A stretch of 64,000 nucleotides of DNA from RCIO01 sp035555795 (GCA_035555795.1 DATMGE010000066.1:3053-67052); one strand, 5' to 3'; counted from the first letter of the stretch, positions 8,977-19,529 are shown. Numbers and translations: made by a program. Notes: a model not told the origin generated them from the letters alone.

Positions 8977-9446
8977 GCGCGCTGGACGATTTCCTCCAGA
9001 TCGGCGAAACGGTCGTCATCGGCTCCCACACATTCGAGGCCGAGGAGATCAAGACCTTCGCGCGCAAGTTCGACCCGCAGCCGTTCCATCTGGACGAGGA
9101 TGCGGCGAGGAACAGCGTTTTCGGCGCGCTATGCGCCTCCGGCTGGCACACTGTCGCGATATGGATGCGGGTGAACCTGCTCTACCAGCAGGCCGAGGGC
9201 GAGCGTCCCTGGACCGGCGACGGCCCCAGACCGGCTTTCGGCCCCTCCCCCGGCTTCCGCAAGCTGCGCTGGCTGAAACCGACCTTTGCCGGCACGACGC
9301 TGACCTATAGCCGGCGCGCCATGCATCTGCGAAGGCATCCCGCAAGGCCGGAATGGAACGTGCTCACCAGCCTGTGCGAGGCCTATGACGAGGCTGGAAG
9401 CAAGGTGCTGGAATTCGAGAGCGACGTGCTTCTCAAGACCGGCTAG
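8973..9446 (+). CDS. MaoC-family dehydratase (second of a pair)
   Basis: A 157-residue hot-dog protein closely similar in layout to its upstream neighbour: TFARKFDPQPFHLDEDAAR aligns with the FDMQPMHLDEEAGK block, followed by LCASGWHT. Both retain the Asp and His expected for hydratase activity. The ATGA overlap and shared architecture suggest a tandem duplication whose products may form a heteromer resembling the double hot-dog of full-length enoyl-CoA hydratase 2. The partner and pathway cannot be read from the context. Confidence 0.88.
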   Translation: MSALDDFLQIGETVVIGSHTFEAEEIKTFARKFDPQPFHLDEDAARNSVFGALCASGWHTVAIWMRVNLLYQQAEGERPWTGDGPRPAFGPSPGFRKLRWLKPTFAGTTLTYSRRAMHLRRHPARPEWNVLTSLCEAYDEAGSKVLEFESDVLLKTG

Positions 9447-9463
9447 AGTAATTCCAGCGAGGT

Positions 9464-9505
9464 ATTCAGCGGCTTTGCGTCCGTAAACGCAGCAGGTGGC
9501 TGAAT
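9464..9505. repeat. Hairpin between convergent maoC and apt
   Basis: The 58-bp gap between two convergent genes holds a nested palindrome: outer arms ATTCAGC / GCTGAAT (9464-9470 and 9499-9505) and inner arms TGCGT / ACGCA (9476-9480 and 9487-9491). Preceding GAGTAATTCCAG resembles the edge of rhizobial intergenic repeats. It may act as a shared transcript end; there is no strong T-run. Confidence 0.4.
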
Positions 9506-10047
9506 CAGTGCCCGTCGAAGGAAACCAGCGTGCGCACGTCGACGCCGAGCGCCTCGAGCTTCTTGCGGCCGCCGAGGTCCGGCAGGTCGATGACGAAGCA
9601 GGCAGCGACGATGTCCGCCCCCATCTGGCGCAGCAGCTTGACTGCCCCTTCCGCCGTGCCGCCGGTGGCGATGAGGTCGTCCACGAGGATCACCTTCTCG
9701 CCCGGCGCAACTGCGTCGCGATGCATCTCCATCTCGTCGATGCCATATTCGAGGCTGTAGGCGACCCGCACCGTATCGTGCGGCAGCTTGCCCTTCTTGC
9801 GGATGGGGATGAAGCCGGACGAGAGCTGATGCGCCATCGCCCCGCCGAGGATGAAGCCGCGCGCCTCGATACCGGCGATCTTGTCGATCTTCGACCCGGC
9901 ATAGGGATGGACGAGCTCGTCCACCGCACGGCGGAACGCACGCGCATCGCCAAGCAGCGTGGTGATGTCGCGAAACAGGATGCCCGGCTTGGGATAGTCC
10001 GGGATCGTGCGGATCGCGGCTTGCAGGTTGCTTCTGGAAGATGTCAC
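9505..10047 (-). CDS. apt: Adenine phosphoribosyltransferase
   Basis: Salvages adenine with PRPP to AMP. With the GTG start at 10047 the protein has 180 residues, the family size, and begins before the conserved IRTIPDYPKPGILFRDITTLL block. The PRPP-binding motif is VILVDDLIATGGTA. AGGG lies about 8 bp upstream of this GTG. An ATG at 10182 in the same frame would add 45 residues with no family match, so I rejected it. The gene is divergent from the YafY-type regulator at 10155 but there is no reason to link them functionally. Confidence 0.96.
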   Translation of the reverse strand: MTSSRSNLQAAIRTIPDYPKPGILFRDITTLLGDARAFRRAVDELVHPYAGSKIDKIAGIEARGFILGGAMAHQLSSGFIPIRKKGKLPHDTVRVAYSLEYGIDEMEMHRDAVAPGEKVILVDDLIATGGTAEGAVKLLRQMGADIVAACFVIDLPDLGGRKKLEALGVDVRTLVSFDGH

Positions 10048-10154
10048 TGGGCTACCCTGTCTGATGTCGTGGAATTGGTATCGTCCGCGCCCCTCGAATG
10101 GAATAGGCTGGACGGAGAAATCGCCGCGAAAAGCCATACCGGGAGCGAGCCCGC

Positions 10155-10862
10155 ATGTCGCGTTCGGAGCGCCTCCTGACACTCATCGAAGTTCTGCGCA
10201 GGCATCGCCGGCCGGTAAGCGGACGCGCGCTTGCCGCCGAGACCGGCGTCAGTTTGCGCACGCTTTATCGCGACATTGCAAGCCTGCAGGCGCAGGGCGC
10301 GACGATCGAGGGCGAGCCGGGCGTGGGCTATGTGCTGCGCCCCGGCTTCATGTTGCCGCCGCTGATGTTTTCCGAGGATGAACTGGAGGCGCTGGTTCTC
10401 GGCCAGCGCTGGGTAGCGCGGCGAAGCGCCGATGCACGGCTCGGGGCGGCAGCAGGCAATGCGCTTGCCAAGATCACCGCCGTGCTGCCTGCCGACCTGC
10501 GCGACAAGGTCGATTCCAACGGCCTTCTCGTCGGGCAGGCGATCCGCCAGCCGATCGAACGGATCGACCTGACGCTCCTGCGCCGCGCCATCCGCGCCGA
10601 GCGCAAGCTCGCCATCGCCTATCGCGATCTTTCCGGCCGCGACACCCGGCGCACCATCTGGCCATTGGCGCTCGGCTTCTTCGACAAGGCGCGCGTCGTC
10701 GTCTGCTGGTGCGAGCTGCGCGACGGGTTCCGCCATTTCCGCACCGACAGGATAAGCGCAATGGAGATGACCGACATACGCTATCCGAAGCGGAGGGCCG
10801 CATTGCTCAAAGCGTGGCGGGAACAGGAGAAAATTCCATCTCAGGATGCTGCCGGAAACTGA
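10155..10862 (+). CDS. YafY-family regulator (HTH + WYL domain)
   Basis: Transcription factor of 235 residues. The N-terminal HTH_11-type winged helix contains RLLTLIEVLRRHRRPVSGR and SLRTLYRDIASLQ (about residues 5-50). The C-terminal WYL domain (about 140-205) senses ligands in this family, for example nucleotides or nucleic acid. The gene is followed 46 bp later by VOC and EVE genes in the same direction. In rhizobia such regulators often sit next to the VOC gene they control, which is inference here. Confidence 0.88.
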   Translation: MSRSERLLTLIEVLRRHRRPVSGRALAAETGVSLRTLYRDIASLQAQGATIEGEPGVGYVLRPGFMLPPLMFSEDELEALVLGQRWVARRSADARLGAAAGNALAKITAVLPADLRDKVDSNGLLVGQAIRQPIERIDLTLLRRAIRAERKLAIAYRDLSGRDTRRTIWPLALGFFDKARVVVCWCELRDGFRHFRTDRISAMEMTDIRYPKRRAALLKAWREQEKIPSQDAAGN

Positions 10863-10908
10863 CAGCATGCGGGTCTAGTCTTCGGTCGTGTCTGAAAGGA
10901 GACCCGTC

Positions 10909-11295
10909 ATGAATACCCCGAACTACACCATCCTCTTCGTCGAAGACCCGTTGGCCAGCGCCAATCTCTATGCCGGCCTTTTCGGCGTAGAGCCGGCCTA
11001 TACGTCCGGCAACTTCGTCATGTTCGTCCTGCCGCACGGCTACAAGTTCGCGCTTTGGGCGTCCGCCGACCCCGATGCCCATATCGACGGCGGCGAGAAG
11101 AGCAATATGGCCGAGATCGGCGTCACTCTCGATTCCGACGAAGCCGTCGACCGGACATTTGCCGAGTGGTCGAAAAAGAAGGAACTGACGGTCGTCATGG
11201 AGCCGAAGACCCTGCCTTTCGGGCGCTCCTTCGTTCTCGTCGATCCAGACAGCCACCGCATTCGCGGCATGGCGCTTGCCGCGAATCCGCGATGA
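10909..11295 (+). CDS. VOC-family (glyoxalase/bleomycin-resistance fold) protein
   Basis: A 128-residue single-domain vicinal-oxygen-chelate protein: the N-terminus TPNYTILFVEDPLASANLYAGLF matches the first beta-alpha-beta module, and FGRSFVLVDPDSHRIRGMAL near the end matches the last strand with its conserved DPDSHRIR block. VOC proteins are dioxygenases, isomerases or drug-binding proteins; the substrate is unknown. Start at 10909 by the SD AAAGGAG. It overlaps the EVE gene by 4 bp. Confidence 0.85.
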   Translation: MNTPNYTILFVEDPLASANLYAGLFGVEPAYTSGNFVMFVLPHGYKFALWASADPDAHIDGGEKSNMAEIGVTLDSDEAVDRTFAEWSKKKELTVVMEPKTLPFGRSFVLVDPDSHRIRGMALAANPR

Positions 11296-11723
11296 GACCC
11301 GACGACCGGCCGCGCTACTGGATTGCGGTGGCCTCGGCGCAGCATGTCCGGCGCGGCGTGGCCGGCGGCTTCATGCAGGTCAACCACGGCAAGGTCGCGC
11401 CGTTGCGGCGCATAAGGCCGGGCGACCAGGTCGCTTATTATTCGCCGAGCGAGGTCTATGGCATCAAGGACGGCTTGCAGTCCTTCACTGCGCTTGGCCA
11501 GGTGCGGGAAGGCGAGCCATATCAAGGCGTCATGGGCGAGGGCTTGATGGCGTTCCGGCGGGACGTGGCGTGGTTCAAGACGCAGGACGCGCCGATCAGC
11601 GGCCTGCTCGACAGGCTCGAACTGACGGCCGGCCGCCGAAACTGGGGGCAGGCTTTCCGTTTCGGACTCGTGGAGATCAGCGAACGCGACGGGGCGCTTA
11701 TCGCCGCAGCGATGACGGCCTGA
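11292..11723 (+). CDS. EVE domain-containing protein
   Basis: A 143-residue EVE (PUA-like) domain protein. The N-terminus RYWIAVASAQHVRRGVAGGF and the RPGDQVAYYSPS segment are typical. EVE domains bind modified bases in DNA or RNA and occur both as stand-alone housekeeping proteins and fused to defence nucleases; this one is stand-alone with no nuclease nearby. The ATG overlaps the stop of the VOC gene (ATGA), so the two are coupled. Confidence 0.85.
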   Translation: MRPDDRPRYWIAVASAQHVRRGVAGGFMQVNHGKVAPLRRIRPGDQVAYYSPSEVYGIKDGLQSFTALGQVREGEPYQGVMGEGLMAFRRDVAWFKTQDAPISGLLDRLELTAGRRNWGQAFRFGLVEISERDGALIAAAMTA

Positions 11724-11735
11724 GCGAAGACATGA

Positions 11736-11762
11736 AAAAGGCCCGCTCGAGGCGGGCCTTTT
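11736..11762. terminator. Bidirectional rho-independent terminator
   Basis: An 11-bp stem (AAAGGCCCGC / GCGGGCCTTT plus flanking A:T pairs) with a TCGAG loop; the A-rich left arm and T-rich right arm give T-runs on both strands. It separates the EVE gene (plus) from the end of petC (minus). Confidence 0.85.
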
Positions 11763-11784
11763 CGCATTCCGATACATTATCCGA

Positions 11785-12627
11785 TCAGTGCACGTCGGCC
11801 CAGATCTTGCGCTTGGTCAGGTAGACCAGACCGCCGAACAGGATGAGGAAGATCATCACGACGAAGCCGGTCTGCTTGCGCGCCTCGAGGTGCGGCTCGG
11901 CCGCCCACATCAGGAAGGCCGAGACGTCGCGCGCATACTGGTCGACGGTTTCCGGCGTGCCGTCCTCATAGGTGATCTGGCCGTCCGACAGCGGTGCCGG
12001 CATAGCCAGCGCCGGTCCGGCGATGAAGTAGGGATTGTAGTGGGTGCCGGGCTGCACCACGACGCCCTCCGGCGGCTCCTGATAGCCGGTCAACAGGCTG
12101 TGGATATAATCCGGGCCGCCCTCGGCATATTGCGTGAAGACGTCGAACACGAAGGTCGGGAAGCCGCGCGTCACGCCGCGCGCCTTGGCGATCAGCGAGA
12201 AATCGGGCGGGGCAGCGCCATTGTTGGACGCAGCCGCCTGCTCGTGATTGGCGAAGGGCGACGGGAAGCGGTCCGACGGCAGGCCGGGACGCTCGAACAT
12301 GTCGCCATCGGCATTCGGTCCGTCCTGGATCGTGTATTCTGCGGCCAGCGTGCGCACCTGGGCCTCGGAATAGCCGAGGTCCTGCAGCGTGCGGAAGGCC
12401 ACGAGGTTCATCGAATGGCATGACGAGCATGCCTCGCGATAGATCTTCAGGCCGCGCTGCAGCTGGGCGCGGTCATAGGTGCCGAATGGGCCGGAGAACG
12501 ACCAGCTCTCCTCGCGCGGCGCATGGATCGGATAGTGCGGCGTGCCGCCCTCTTCCGCCGCCATCACCGGACCGGCAAGCGCCAGCCCGAGCACCGCTGC
12601 GGCAAATCCCTTGAGGATCGTCTTCAT
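11785..12627 (-). CDS. petC: Cytochrome c1 of the bc1 complex
   Basis: Haem c subunit of ubiquinol-cytochrome c reductase (complex III). The 280 residues start with a cleavable signal peptide (VLGLALAGPVMA). The haem motif is CSSCH in REACSSCHSMNLVAFRTL. The distal Met ligand probably lies in the AMPAPLS region. A single C-terminal transmembrane anchor (VVMIFLILFGGLVYLTKRK) ends the protein. Last gene of petABC, 30 bp after petB. Confidence 0.97.
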   Translation of the reverse strand: MKTILKGFAAAVLGLALAGPVMAAEEGGTPHYPIHAPREESWSFSGPFGTYDRAQLQRGLKIYREACSSCHSMNLVAFRTLQDLGYSEAQVRTLAAEYTIQDGPNADGDMFERPGLPSDRFPSPFANHEQAAASNNGAAPPDFSLIAKARGVTRGFPTFVFDVFTQYAEGGPDYIHSLLTGYQEPPEGVVVQPGTHYNPYFIAGPALAMPAPLSDGQITYEDGTPETVDQYARDVSAFLMWAAEPHLEARKQTGFVVMIFLILFGGLVYLTKRKIWADVH

Positions 12628-12657
12628 GATAGGTCCTTTCGAGCCTCGGGATCCGAC

Positions 12658-13959
12658 TTAGCCGTTCACTTCCGGCGCCGCAGTGCTGCCGGCCGGCTGG
12701 GCATGCGCCCCGCCCTTCTTCTCCAGCACCGCCTCGGTGATCGAGTTGGGCAGGCGGCGCGGCGTCTCGATGAGACCGAGCACCGGCATGACCACCAGGA
12801 AGAATGCGAAATAATACAGCGTGGAGACCTGCATCGCCGGGATGTACCAGCCTTCCGCCGGCTTGGAACCCAGCCAGCCGAGGAACAGCGCATTGGCGAC
12901 GAAGAGCCAGAAGAACAGCTTGTACCAGGGGCGGTACACCGCCGAGCGCACCTTCGACGTATCGAGCCACGGCACCACGAAGAGGACCGCGATGGCGCCG
13001 AACATGGCCAGCACGCCGCCGAGCTTGGAGTCGATCGGGCCGATATTGAAGGTGACCGCGCGCAGGATCGCGTAGAAGGGCAGGTAATACCACTCCGGAA
13101 CGATATGGGCCGGCGTCTTCAGCGGATCGGCCGGGATATAGTTGTCCGGATGGCCGAGATAGTTGGGCAGGTAGAAGACGAAATAGGCGAAGACGAGCAG
13201 GAACACGACCATCGCGAACCCGTCCTTGGCCGACGCATGCGGCGAGAACGGGACGGTGTCGGTCTTGGACTTGACCTCGATGCCGGTCGGGTTGGTCTGG
13301 CCGGTGACATGCAGCGCCCAGACATGCAGCACCACGACGCCCGCAATCATGAAAGGCAGCAGGTAATGCAGCGCGAAGAAGCGGTTCAGCGTCGGATTGT
13401 CGACGGCGAAGCCGCCGAGCAGGAGCTGCTGGATCCACTCGCCGACCAACGGAATGGCGGTGAAGAAGCCGGTGATGACGGTCGCGCCCCAGAAGGACAT
13501 CTGTCCCCATGGCAGCACATAGCCCATGAATCCGGTGGCCATCATCAGCAGGTAGATGATGCAGCCGAGGATCCACAGCAGCTCGCGCGGCGCCTTGTAG
13601 GAGCCGTAATAGAGGCCGCGGAAAATGTGGATATAGACCGCGATGAAGAAGAACGACGCGCCGTTGGAATGCAGGTAGCGCAGCAGCCAGCCCGAATTCA
13701 CGTCGCGCATGATCTTCTCGACCGAGTCGAACGCAAGTTGCGTCGAGGCGGCATAGTGCATCGCCAGAACCACGCCGGTGAGGATCTGCGCCACCAGCAT
13801 GATCGAGAGGATGCCGCCGAACGTGTAGGCATAGTTGAGGTTGCGCGGCACCGGATAGGCCACGAAGGAATCATACATCAGGCGCGGCAGCGGGAGCCGC
13901 GCATCGATCCAGCGCTCAATGCCGGTTTTCGGCGTATAGGTCGAGTGTCCACCGCTCAT
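12658..13959 (-). CDS. petB: Cytochrome b of the bc1 complex
   Basis: Membrane subunit carrying both b haems and the quinone sites of complex III. The 433 residues contain eight predicted helices. Recognisable blocks are GWLLRYLHSNGASFFF and VYIHIFRGLYYGSY (haem His region), GYVLPWGQMSFWGATV and the Qo-site PEWYYLPFYAILRA. The C-terminal 25 residues are a polar Ala/Pro extension. It lies 20 bp after petA and 30 bp before petC, a standard operon. Confidence 0.97.
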   Translation of the reverse strand: MSGGHSTYTPKTGIERWIDARLPLPRLMYDSFVAYPVPRNLNYAYTFGGILSIMLVAQILTGVVLAMHYAASTQLAFDSVEKIMRDVNSGWLLRYLHSNGASFFFIAVYIHIFRGLYYGSYKAPRELLWILGCIIYLLMMATGFMGYVLPWGQMSFWGATVITGFFTAIPLVGEWIQQLLLGGFAVDNPTLNRFFALHYLLPFMIAGVVVLHVWALHVTGQTNPTGIEVKSKTDTVPFSPHASAKDGFAMVVFLLVFAYFVFYLPNYLGHPDNYIPADPLKTPAHIVPEWYYLPFYAILRAVTFNIGPIDSKLGGVLAMFGAIAVLFVVPWLDTSKVRSAVYRPWYKLFFWLFVANALFLGWLGSKPAEGWYIPAMQVSTLYYFAFFLVVMPVLGLIETPRRLPNSITEAVLEKKGGAHAQPAGSTAAPEVNG

Positions 13960-13979
13960 GGTCAGGTTCCCCTATGCCC

Positions 13980-14543
13980 TCAGCCGATCCGGATGGTCGT
14001 GTCGGACGTGAATTCGAAGTTCGGGATGTGAAGGTTTTCCGGAGCCGGACCGACACGGATACGGCCGGCCGTATCGTAGTGCGAGCCATGGCAGGGGCAG
14101 AACCAGCCGCCGAAATCACCCGACTGGCCGAGCGGCACGCAACCGAGATGGGTGCAGGAACCGATCATGACGATCCAGTTCTCCCTGCCTTCGCCGGCGG
14201 AACGATCGATGTCGGTGGCCTGCGCATCGGCGGCCAGATTGGCGTTGCGCGCGACCGGATCCTTGAGCTCTGCCATCGGCACCGCACGGGCCGCCTCGAT
14301 TTCTTCCGGCGTCCTGTTGCGGATGAAGACGGGCTTGCCGCGCCACTTGGCCGTCAGCGACATGCCGGGCTCGATAGCGGAAATATTCACATCGACCGTC
14401 GCCAGCGCCAGCGTCGAGGCGTCCGGGCGCATCTGGTCGATGAAGGGCCATGCAACGCCACCCACGGCCACCACGCCGGCCATGCCGGTGGCGACGTAGA
14501 GGAAATCGCGGCGGGTCGGATCGGTCGAGTCTGTCGCGCTCAC
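13980..14543 (-). CDS. petA: Rieske iron-sulfur subunit of the bc1 complex
   Basis: The 2Fe-2S subunit of complex III, about 187 residues from the GTG at 14543. The N-terminus has a twin-arginine signal-anchor (TDPTRRDFLYVATG) followed by a hydrophobic stretch. The cluster ligand boxes are CTHLGCVPLG and CPCHGSHYD. I chose GTG 14543 because AAGGA lies about 10 bp upstream and the product then begins a few residues before the RR motif; the longer in-frame ORF up to 14819 has no family match. First gene of petABC. Confidence 0.96.
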   Translation of the reverse strand: MSATDSTDPTRRDFLYVATGMAGVVAVGGVAWPFIDQMRPDASTLALATVDVNISAIEPGMSLTAKWRGKPVFIRNRTPEEIEAARAVPMAELKDPVARNANLAADAQATDIDRSAGEGRENWIVMIGSCTHLGCVPLGQSGDFGGWFCPCHGSHYDTAGRIRVGPAPENLHIPNFEFTSDTTIRIG

Positions 14544-14737
14544 GGGATCAGCATCCTTCTGCCATGCAATTGCCGGCTTCCGCGCGTCGGATGCCTGCAC
14601 GCAGCGTGCACGATATCCGTCAGCCGTGCGGATTCCCCCCGGCATTCCGGCGTGGTTTATGCGGACACTGAAAGCTTGTCCAGACTTCACGCCATGTAGG
14701 GCAGTTTGTCGCGCCTGATAGAGCGGCGATCGCGCGT

Positions 14738-15055
14738 CTATGCCGCGCCCAGTCGCGCCAGGACTTCCGGCGGAATCGCCAGTTCGCGAATGATGTCGGC
14801 ATGGCGGCGCATGCCGCAAAGCTCGCGCTGGATGAAAAAGCCATGCACCGAGGCCGCCGCCGCCTTCAGAAGCGCCGGCCGCTCGGGCGAATCAGCGGAA
14901 CAGGATTTCAGCCGGGCGACGTCGCGCGCAGCCTTGTCGCCGGCCCGGCCCAGCGATGCCGCCTTCTCGGCCAGCATCTCGTGCTCCAGCACCGACAGGC
15001 CGGTTTCCGGCCCGATCGTGGAAGCGAGCAAGCCGGGCGGCCGCAGCGTCGACAC
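14738..15055 (-). CDS. DUF6665-like small protein
   Basis: A helical protein of about 105 residues. The core (GLSVLEHEMLAEKAASLGRAG, then AAASVHGFFIQRELCGMRRH and IPPEVLARLGA) matches what I recall of the rhizobial DUF6665 family, whose function is unknown. The GTG at 15055 follows GGAG of the upstream ABC gene's tail and starts 5 bp after that gene's stop codon, so it is probably translated from the exporter mRNA. The family assignment is from memory and moderate. Confidence 0.7.
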   Translation of the reverse strand: MSTLRPPGLLASTIGPETGLSVLEHEMLAEKAASLGRAGDKAARDVARLKSCSADSPERPALLKAAAASVHGFFIQRELCGMRRHADIIRELAIPPEVLARLGAA

Positions 15056-15060
15056 TGGCC

Positions 15061-16953
15061 CTACTCCGCTGCAAGGCGGCTGGGCAGGAAGCCGCCGGAC
15101 TGCCGCTTCCACAGCTGCGAATAGAGGCCGCCCGCGGCGAGCAACTGCTCGTGGGTGCCCTCCTCCACGATCCGGCCGCGGTCGAGCACGATCAGCCGGT
15201 CGAGCGCGGCGATTGTGGAGAGTCGATGCGCCACCGCGATCACCGTCTTGCCCTCCATCATGGCGAAGAGGTTGTCCTGGATCGCCGCCTCCACTTCGGA
15301 ATCCAGCGCCGAGGTCGCCTCGTCGAGGATCAGGATCGGCGCATTCTTCAGCATCATGCGGGCGATGGCGATACGCTGGCGCTGCCCGCCCGACAGCTTG
15401 ACGCCACGCTCGCCGACATAGGCGTCATAGCCGGTGCGGCCGCGCGGATCCGACACATCCTTGATGAAATCATGCGCGGATGCGCGCTTGGCAGCCTCGA
15501 TGATCTCAGCCTCGGTCGCATCCTGCCGGCCATAGGCGATGTTGTCGCGGATCGAGCGGTGCATCAGCATCGGCTCCTGGCTCACCACGCCGAACTGCGC
15601 CCGCAGCGACGCCTGCGTCAGGCTGCGTATGTCGCGCCCGTCGAGCAGGATGCGCCCGTCCTCGACGTCGAAGAGGCGCAATGCCAGATTGACAATGGTG
15701 GTCTTGCCTGCCCCCGACGGTCCCACCAGCGCGACGCGTTCGCCAGGCTTGATATGCAGGTCGAGCCCGCTGATGACACCTGCATCGTCGCCACGGTTCT
15801 TGCCGTAGTCGAAGGTGACATTGTCGAAGCGCAGGTCGCCCCTGGCGCGCGGCATGACCTGCGCGTCGGCGGCGTCGCGAATGGCAGGCTTGACGGAAAT
15901 GGTCGCGGTGGCGTCCTGCACGGTCGCGAAATTGCGGATCAGCCCGTTGATGTTGAACATCATGTAGCCGGACATCTGGTTGAGCCGGAAGACGATGCCG
16001 ATGGCGGCCGCGATCTCGCCGGTCGTGGCGTCGCCCGCCATCCAGCTGCGCACCGCAAGCACCGCAACCGCCGCCATCATGAAGCCATTGATGATGGCGA
16101 CCGCCCCGCGCACGCTGGTGATGGAGCGCGTGAGCGCCTTCACCGCCGAAAGATAGCGCTCCATGCCCTCGCGCACGAAGGCATGTTCGCGCCGGCCGCT
16201 GTCGAAAAGCTTGACGGCGAGGATATTGGTGAAGGCATCGACGATGCGGCCATTGACCACCGAGCGCTCGTCGGCGGTGCGGCGGCCCGCAGCCCTCAGC
16301 GGCGGCAGGAGATACCAGCCGGCAATGCCGAACACGACCACCCATATGCCCAGCACGGCCGTCATCATCGGGTCGAGCACGGCCAGGATCGTTCCGGCCA
16401 GGATCAGGAAGGTCAGGAAGCTCCACAGGGTCTGGAGCGAGGAGACGATGAAATCGCCGGTCGATTCGCCGCCTTGCAGGATCTTGGTGGCGATGCGGCC
16501 GGCGAAATCGTTCTGGTAGAATTCATAGGGCTGCTCCATGACGCGGCGAAATGCCTGCCAGCGCACGAGCTGGTAGAAATTCGGCACCACGATCTGCTGC
16601 TCCACCACCGCGTTGAAGATCATCACGGCAGCGCGCAGGACGAGCAGCAGGAGCAGGAACGCGGTCAGGTGCAGCCAGTAATCGGCGAGCAGGGTCTGTG
16701 GCGAGGACGTGTCGAGAATGTCGATCAGCCAGCCGAGCGACCAGTAGAGCGCCGCATCGATGGCGCCCGACAGGCCACCCACCACCAGCAGGAGCACGAA
16801 GGGCAGCTTCGCCTGCCGGGCGAAGAAGAGGATGAACCGCCATGCATCGCGCGGCAGCACTTCGCGCTCGGTGTCCGCGAATGGATCGATGACATTCTCG
16901 ACGGAACGCCAGGCGCGCTCACGCAATCCGGTCTGTTCGCTGATATCTGTCAC
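15061..16953 (-). CDS. ABC exporter half-transporter (permease-ATPase fusion) A
   Basis: Inner-membrane type IV (MsbA-like) ABC exporter of 630 residues: six transmembrane helices over about 45-340 and a nucleotide-binding domain from about 370. Walker A is GPSGAGKTT, the signature is LSGGQRQRIAIARM, Walker B is ILILDEATSALDS, and the H-loop is VIAVAHRLST, all intact. GTG start. It follows a paralogous exporter on the same strand by about 100 bp; the two probably make a heterodimer or are recent duplicates. The substrate is unknown. Confidence 0.9.
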   Translation of the reverse strand: MTDISEQTGLRERAWRSVENVIDPFADTEREVLPRDAWRFILFFARQAKLPFVLLLVVGGLSGAIDAALYWSLGWLIDILDTSSPQTLLADYWLHLTAFLLLLLVLRAAVMIFNAVVEQQIVVPNFYQLVRWQAFRRVMEQPYEFYQNDFAGRIATKILQGGESTGDFIVSSLQTLWSFLTFLILAGTILAVLDPMMTAVLGIWVVVFGIAGWYLLPPLRAAGRRTADERSVVNGRIVDAFTNILAVKLFDSGRREHAFVREGMERYLSAVKALTRSITSVRGAVAIINGFMMAAVAVLAVRSWMAGDATTGEIAAAIGIVFRLNQMSGYMMFNINGLIRNFATVQDATATISVKPAIRDAADAQVMPRARGDLRFDNVTFDYGKNRGDDAGVISGLDLHIKPGERVALVGPSGAGKTTIVNLALRLFDVEDGRILLDGRDIRSLTQASLRAQFGVVSQEPMLMHRSIRDNIAYGRQDATEAEIIEAAKRASAHDFIKDVSDPRGRTGYDAYVGERGVKLSGGQRQRIAIARMMLKNAPILILDEATSALDSEVEAAIQDNLFAMMEGKTVIAVAHRLSTIAALDRLIVLDRGRIVEEGTHEQLLAAGGLYSQLWKRQSGGFLPSRLAAE

Positions 16954-17051
16954 GAAAAACTATCCAAAAAGACGGCGCGAGCAGCGACTCGCAGCCAATG
17001 AAATCATCCCTTAACTGGGCATGACGGCGGAAAATGGCAACCGGCGAAGCC

Positions 17052-18908
<1,857 letters not shown>

Positions 18909-18988
18909 GGTGCATGCTTTCATCGTAAGGCCGGGGCGGGCCTGAAATTCGTTGCGCCGGCACCACCTTGCGGCGGCGCCGGCGTCTC

Positions 18989-19195
18989 TCAGCGGTGGCC
19001 CTTGCGTGGGCTCATGGTCCTGTTTGCGCTGGCTTGCGGCTTGCGCGCCTTGTCGAGCTGATCGGGCCGGCTGATCACAGCCTTTCCGTGCAGCGCCTTG
19101 GCATTGACACCGGGCTTCGCGCCGAGAACGGCGCCGAAGGCCGGCGGCAGCGCGACGGGCGCCGCCAGCGGCGTATCTTTCTGTTTGCGTGGCAT
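18989..19195 (-). CDS. Small basic hypothetical protein
   Basis: A 68-residue Lys/Arg/Ala/Pro-rich frame with no recognisable domain. In its favour are an SD-like GGAG seven bases before the ATG and a typical start (MPRKQK). It lacks hydrophobic core segments, so it would be disordered, perhaps nucleic-acid binding. It sits 80 bp upstream of the exporter pair in the same direction. Confidence 0.45.
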   Translation of the reverse strand: MPRKQKDTPLAAPVALPPAFGAVLGAKPGVNAKALHGKAVISRPDQLDKARKPQASANRTMSPRKGHR

Positions 19196-19288
19196 GAATT
19201 GTCTCCGGATGAATCGGTCAATCGATCCGGCAGACTTCGGCGACGCTGTTATTGAAAATTACTGGGTAGGGTCGAACCGAAGCTGCCG

Positions 19289-19348
19289 TCAGGCGCGCGC
19301 TGCACTGCGGAGGCGCATGAGCGCGATCAGGATCATCCGGTCAATCAT
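19289..19348 (-). CDS. Possible 19-residue micro-ORF with strong SD
   Basis: The sequence AAGGAGG at 19354-19360 is an ideal Shine-Dalgarno site 5 bp before an ATG that opens a 19-codon frame (MIDRMILIALMRLRSAARA) ending in TGA. The peptide has a hydrophobic N-half and a basic C-half, like a small membrane peptide or a leader peptide. It is the only evident translation signal in the 334 bp between 19196 and 19529. Conservation would have to decide. Confidence 0.4.
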   Translation of the reverse strand: MIDRMILIALMRLRSAARA

Positions 19349-19529
19349 CGCTGCCTCCTTCGGTTCGTAGCCAGTCAAGGGCGCCTCCAATACATGAGAA
19401 CGAGCGATTTTCCAACCCCACAGACCATTGCTGGACCGGCAGCTTCCGCCGATTGGCCCAGAATCGCCAGCGCGCACTTGACAGCAACCGCATGCCAACG
19501 GGATGACATGCCCAACCCGGAGGCAGTCA

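Noticed and set aside
12523..14031. 502-codon open frame opposite petABC
   Set aside because: Asp/Glu/Arg/Gln-rich low-complexity translation opposite three certain bc1 genes.
14956..17001. 681-codon open frame opposite the ABC exporter
   Set aside because: Antisense shadow of a gene with all ABC motifs on the minus strand; no recognisable protein sequence.
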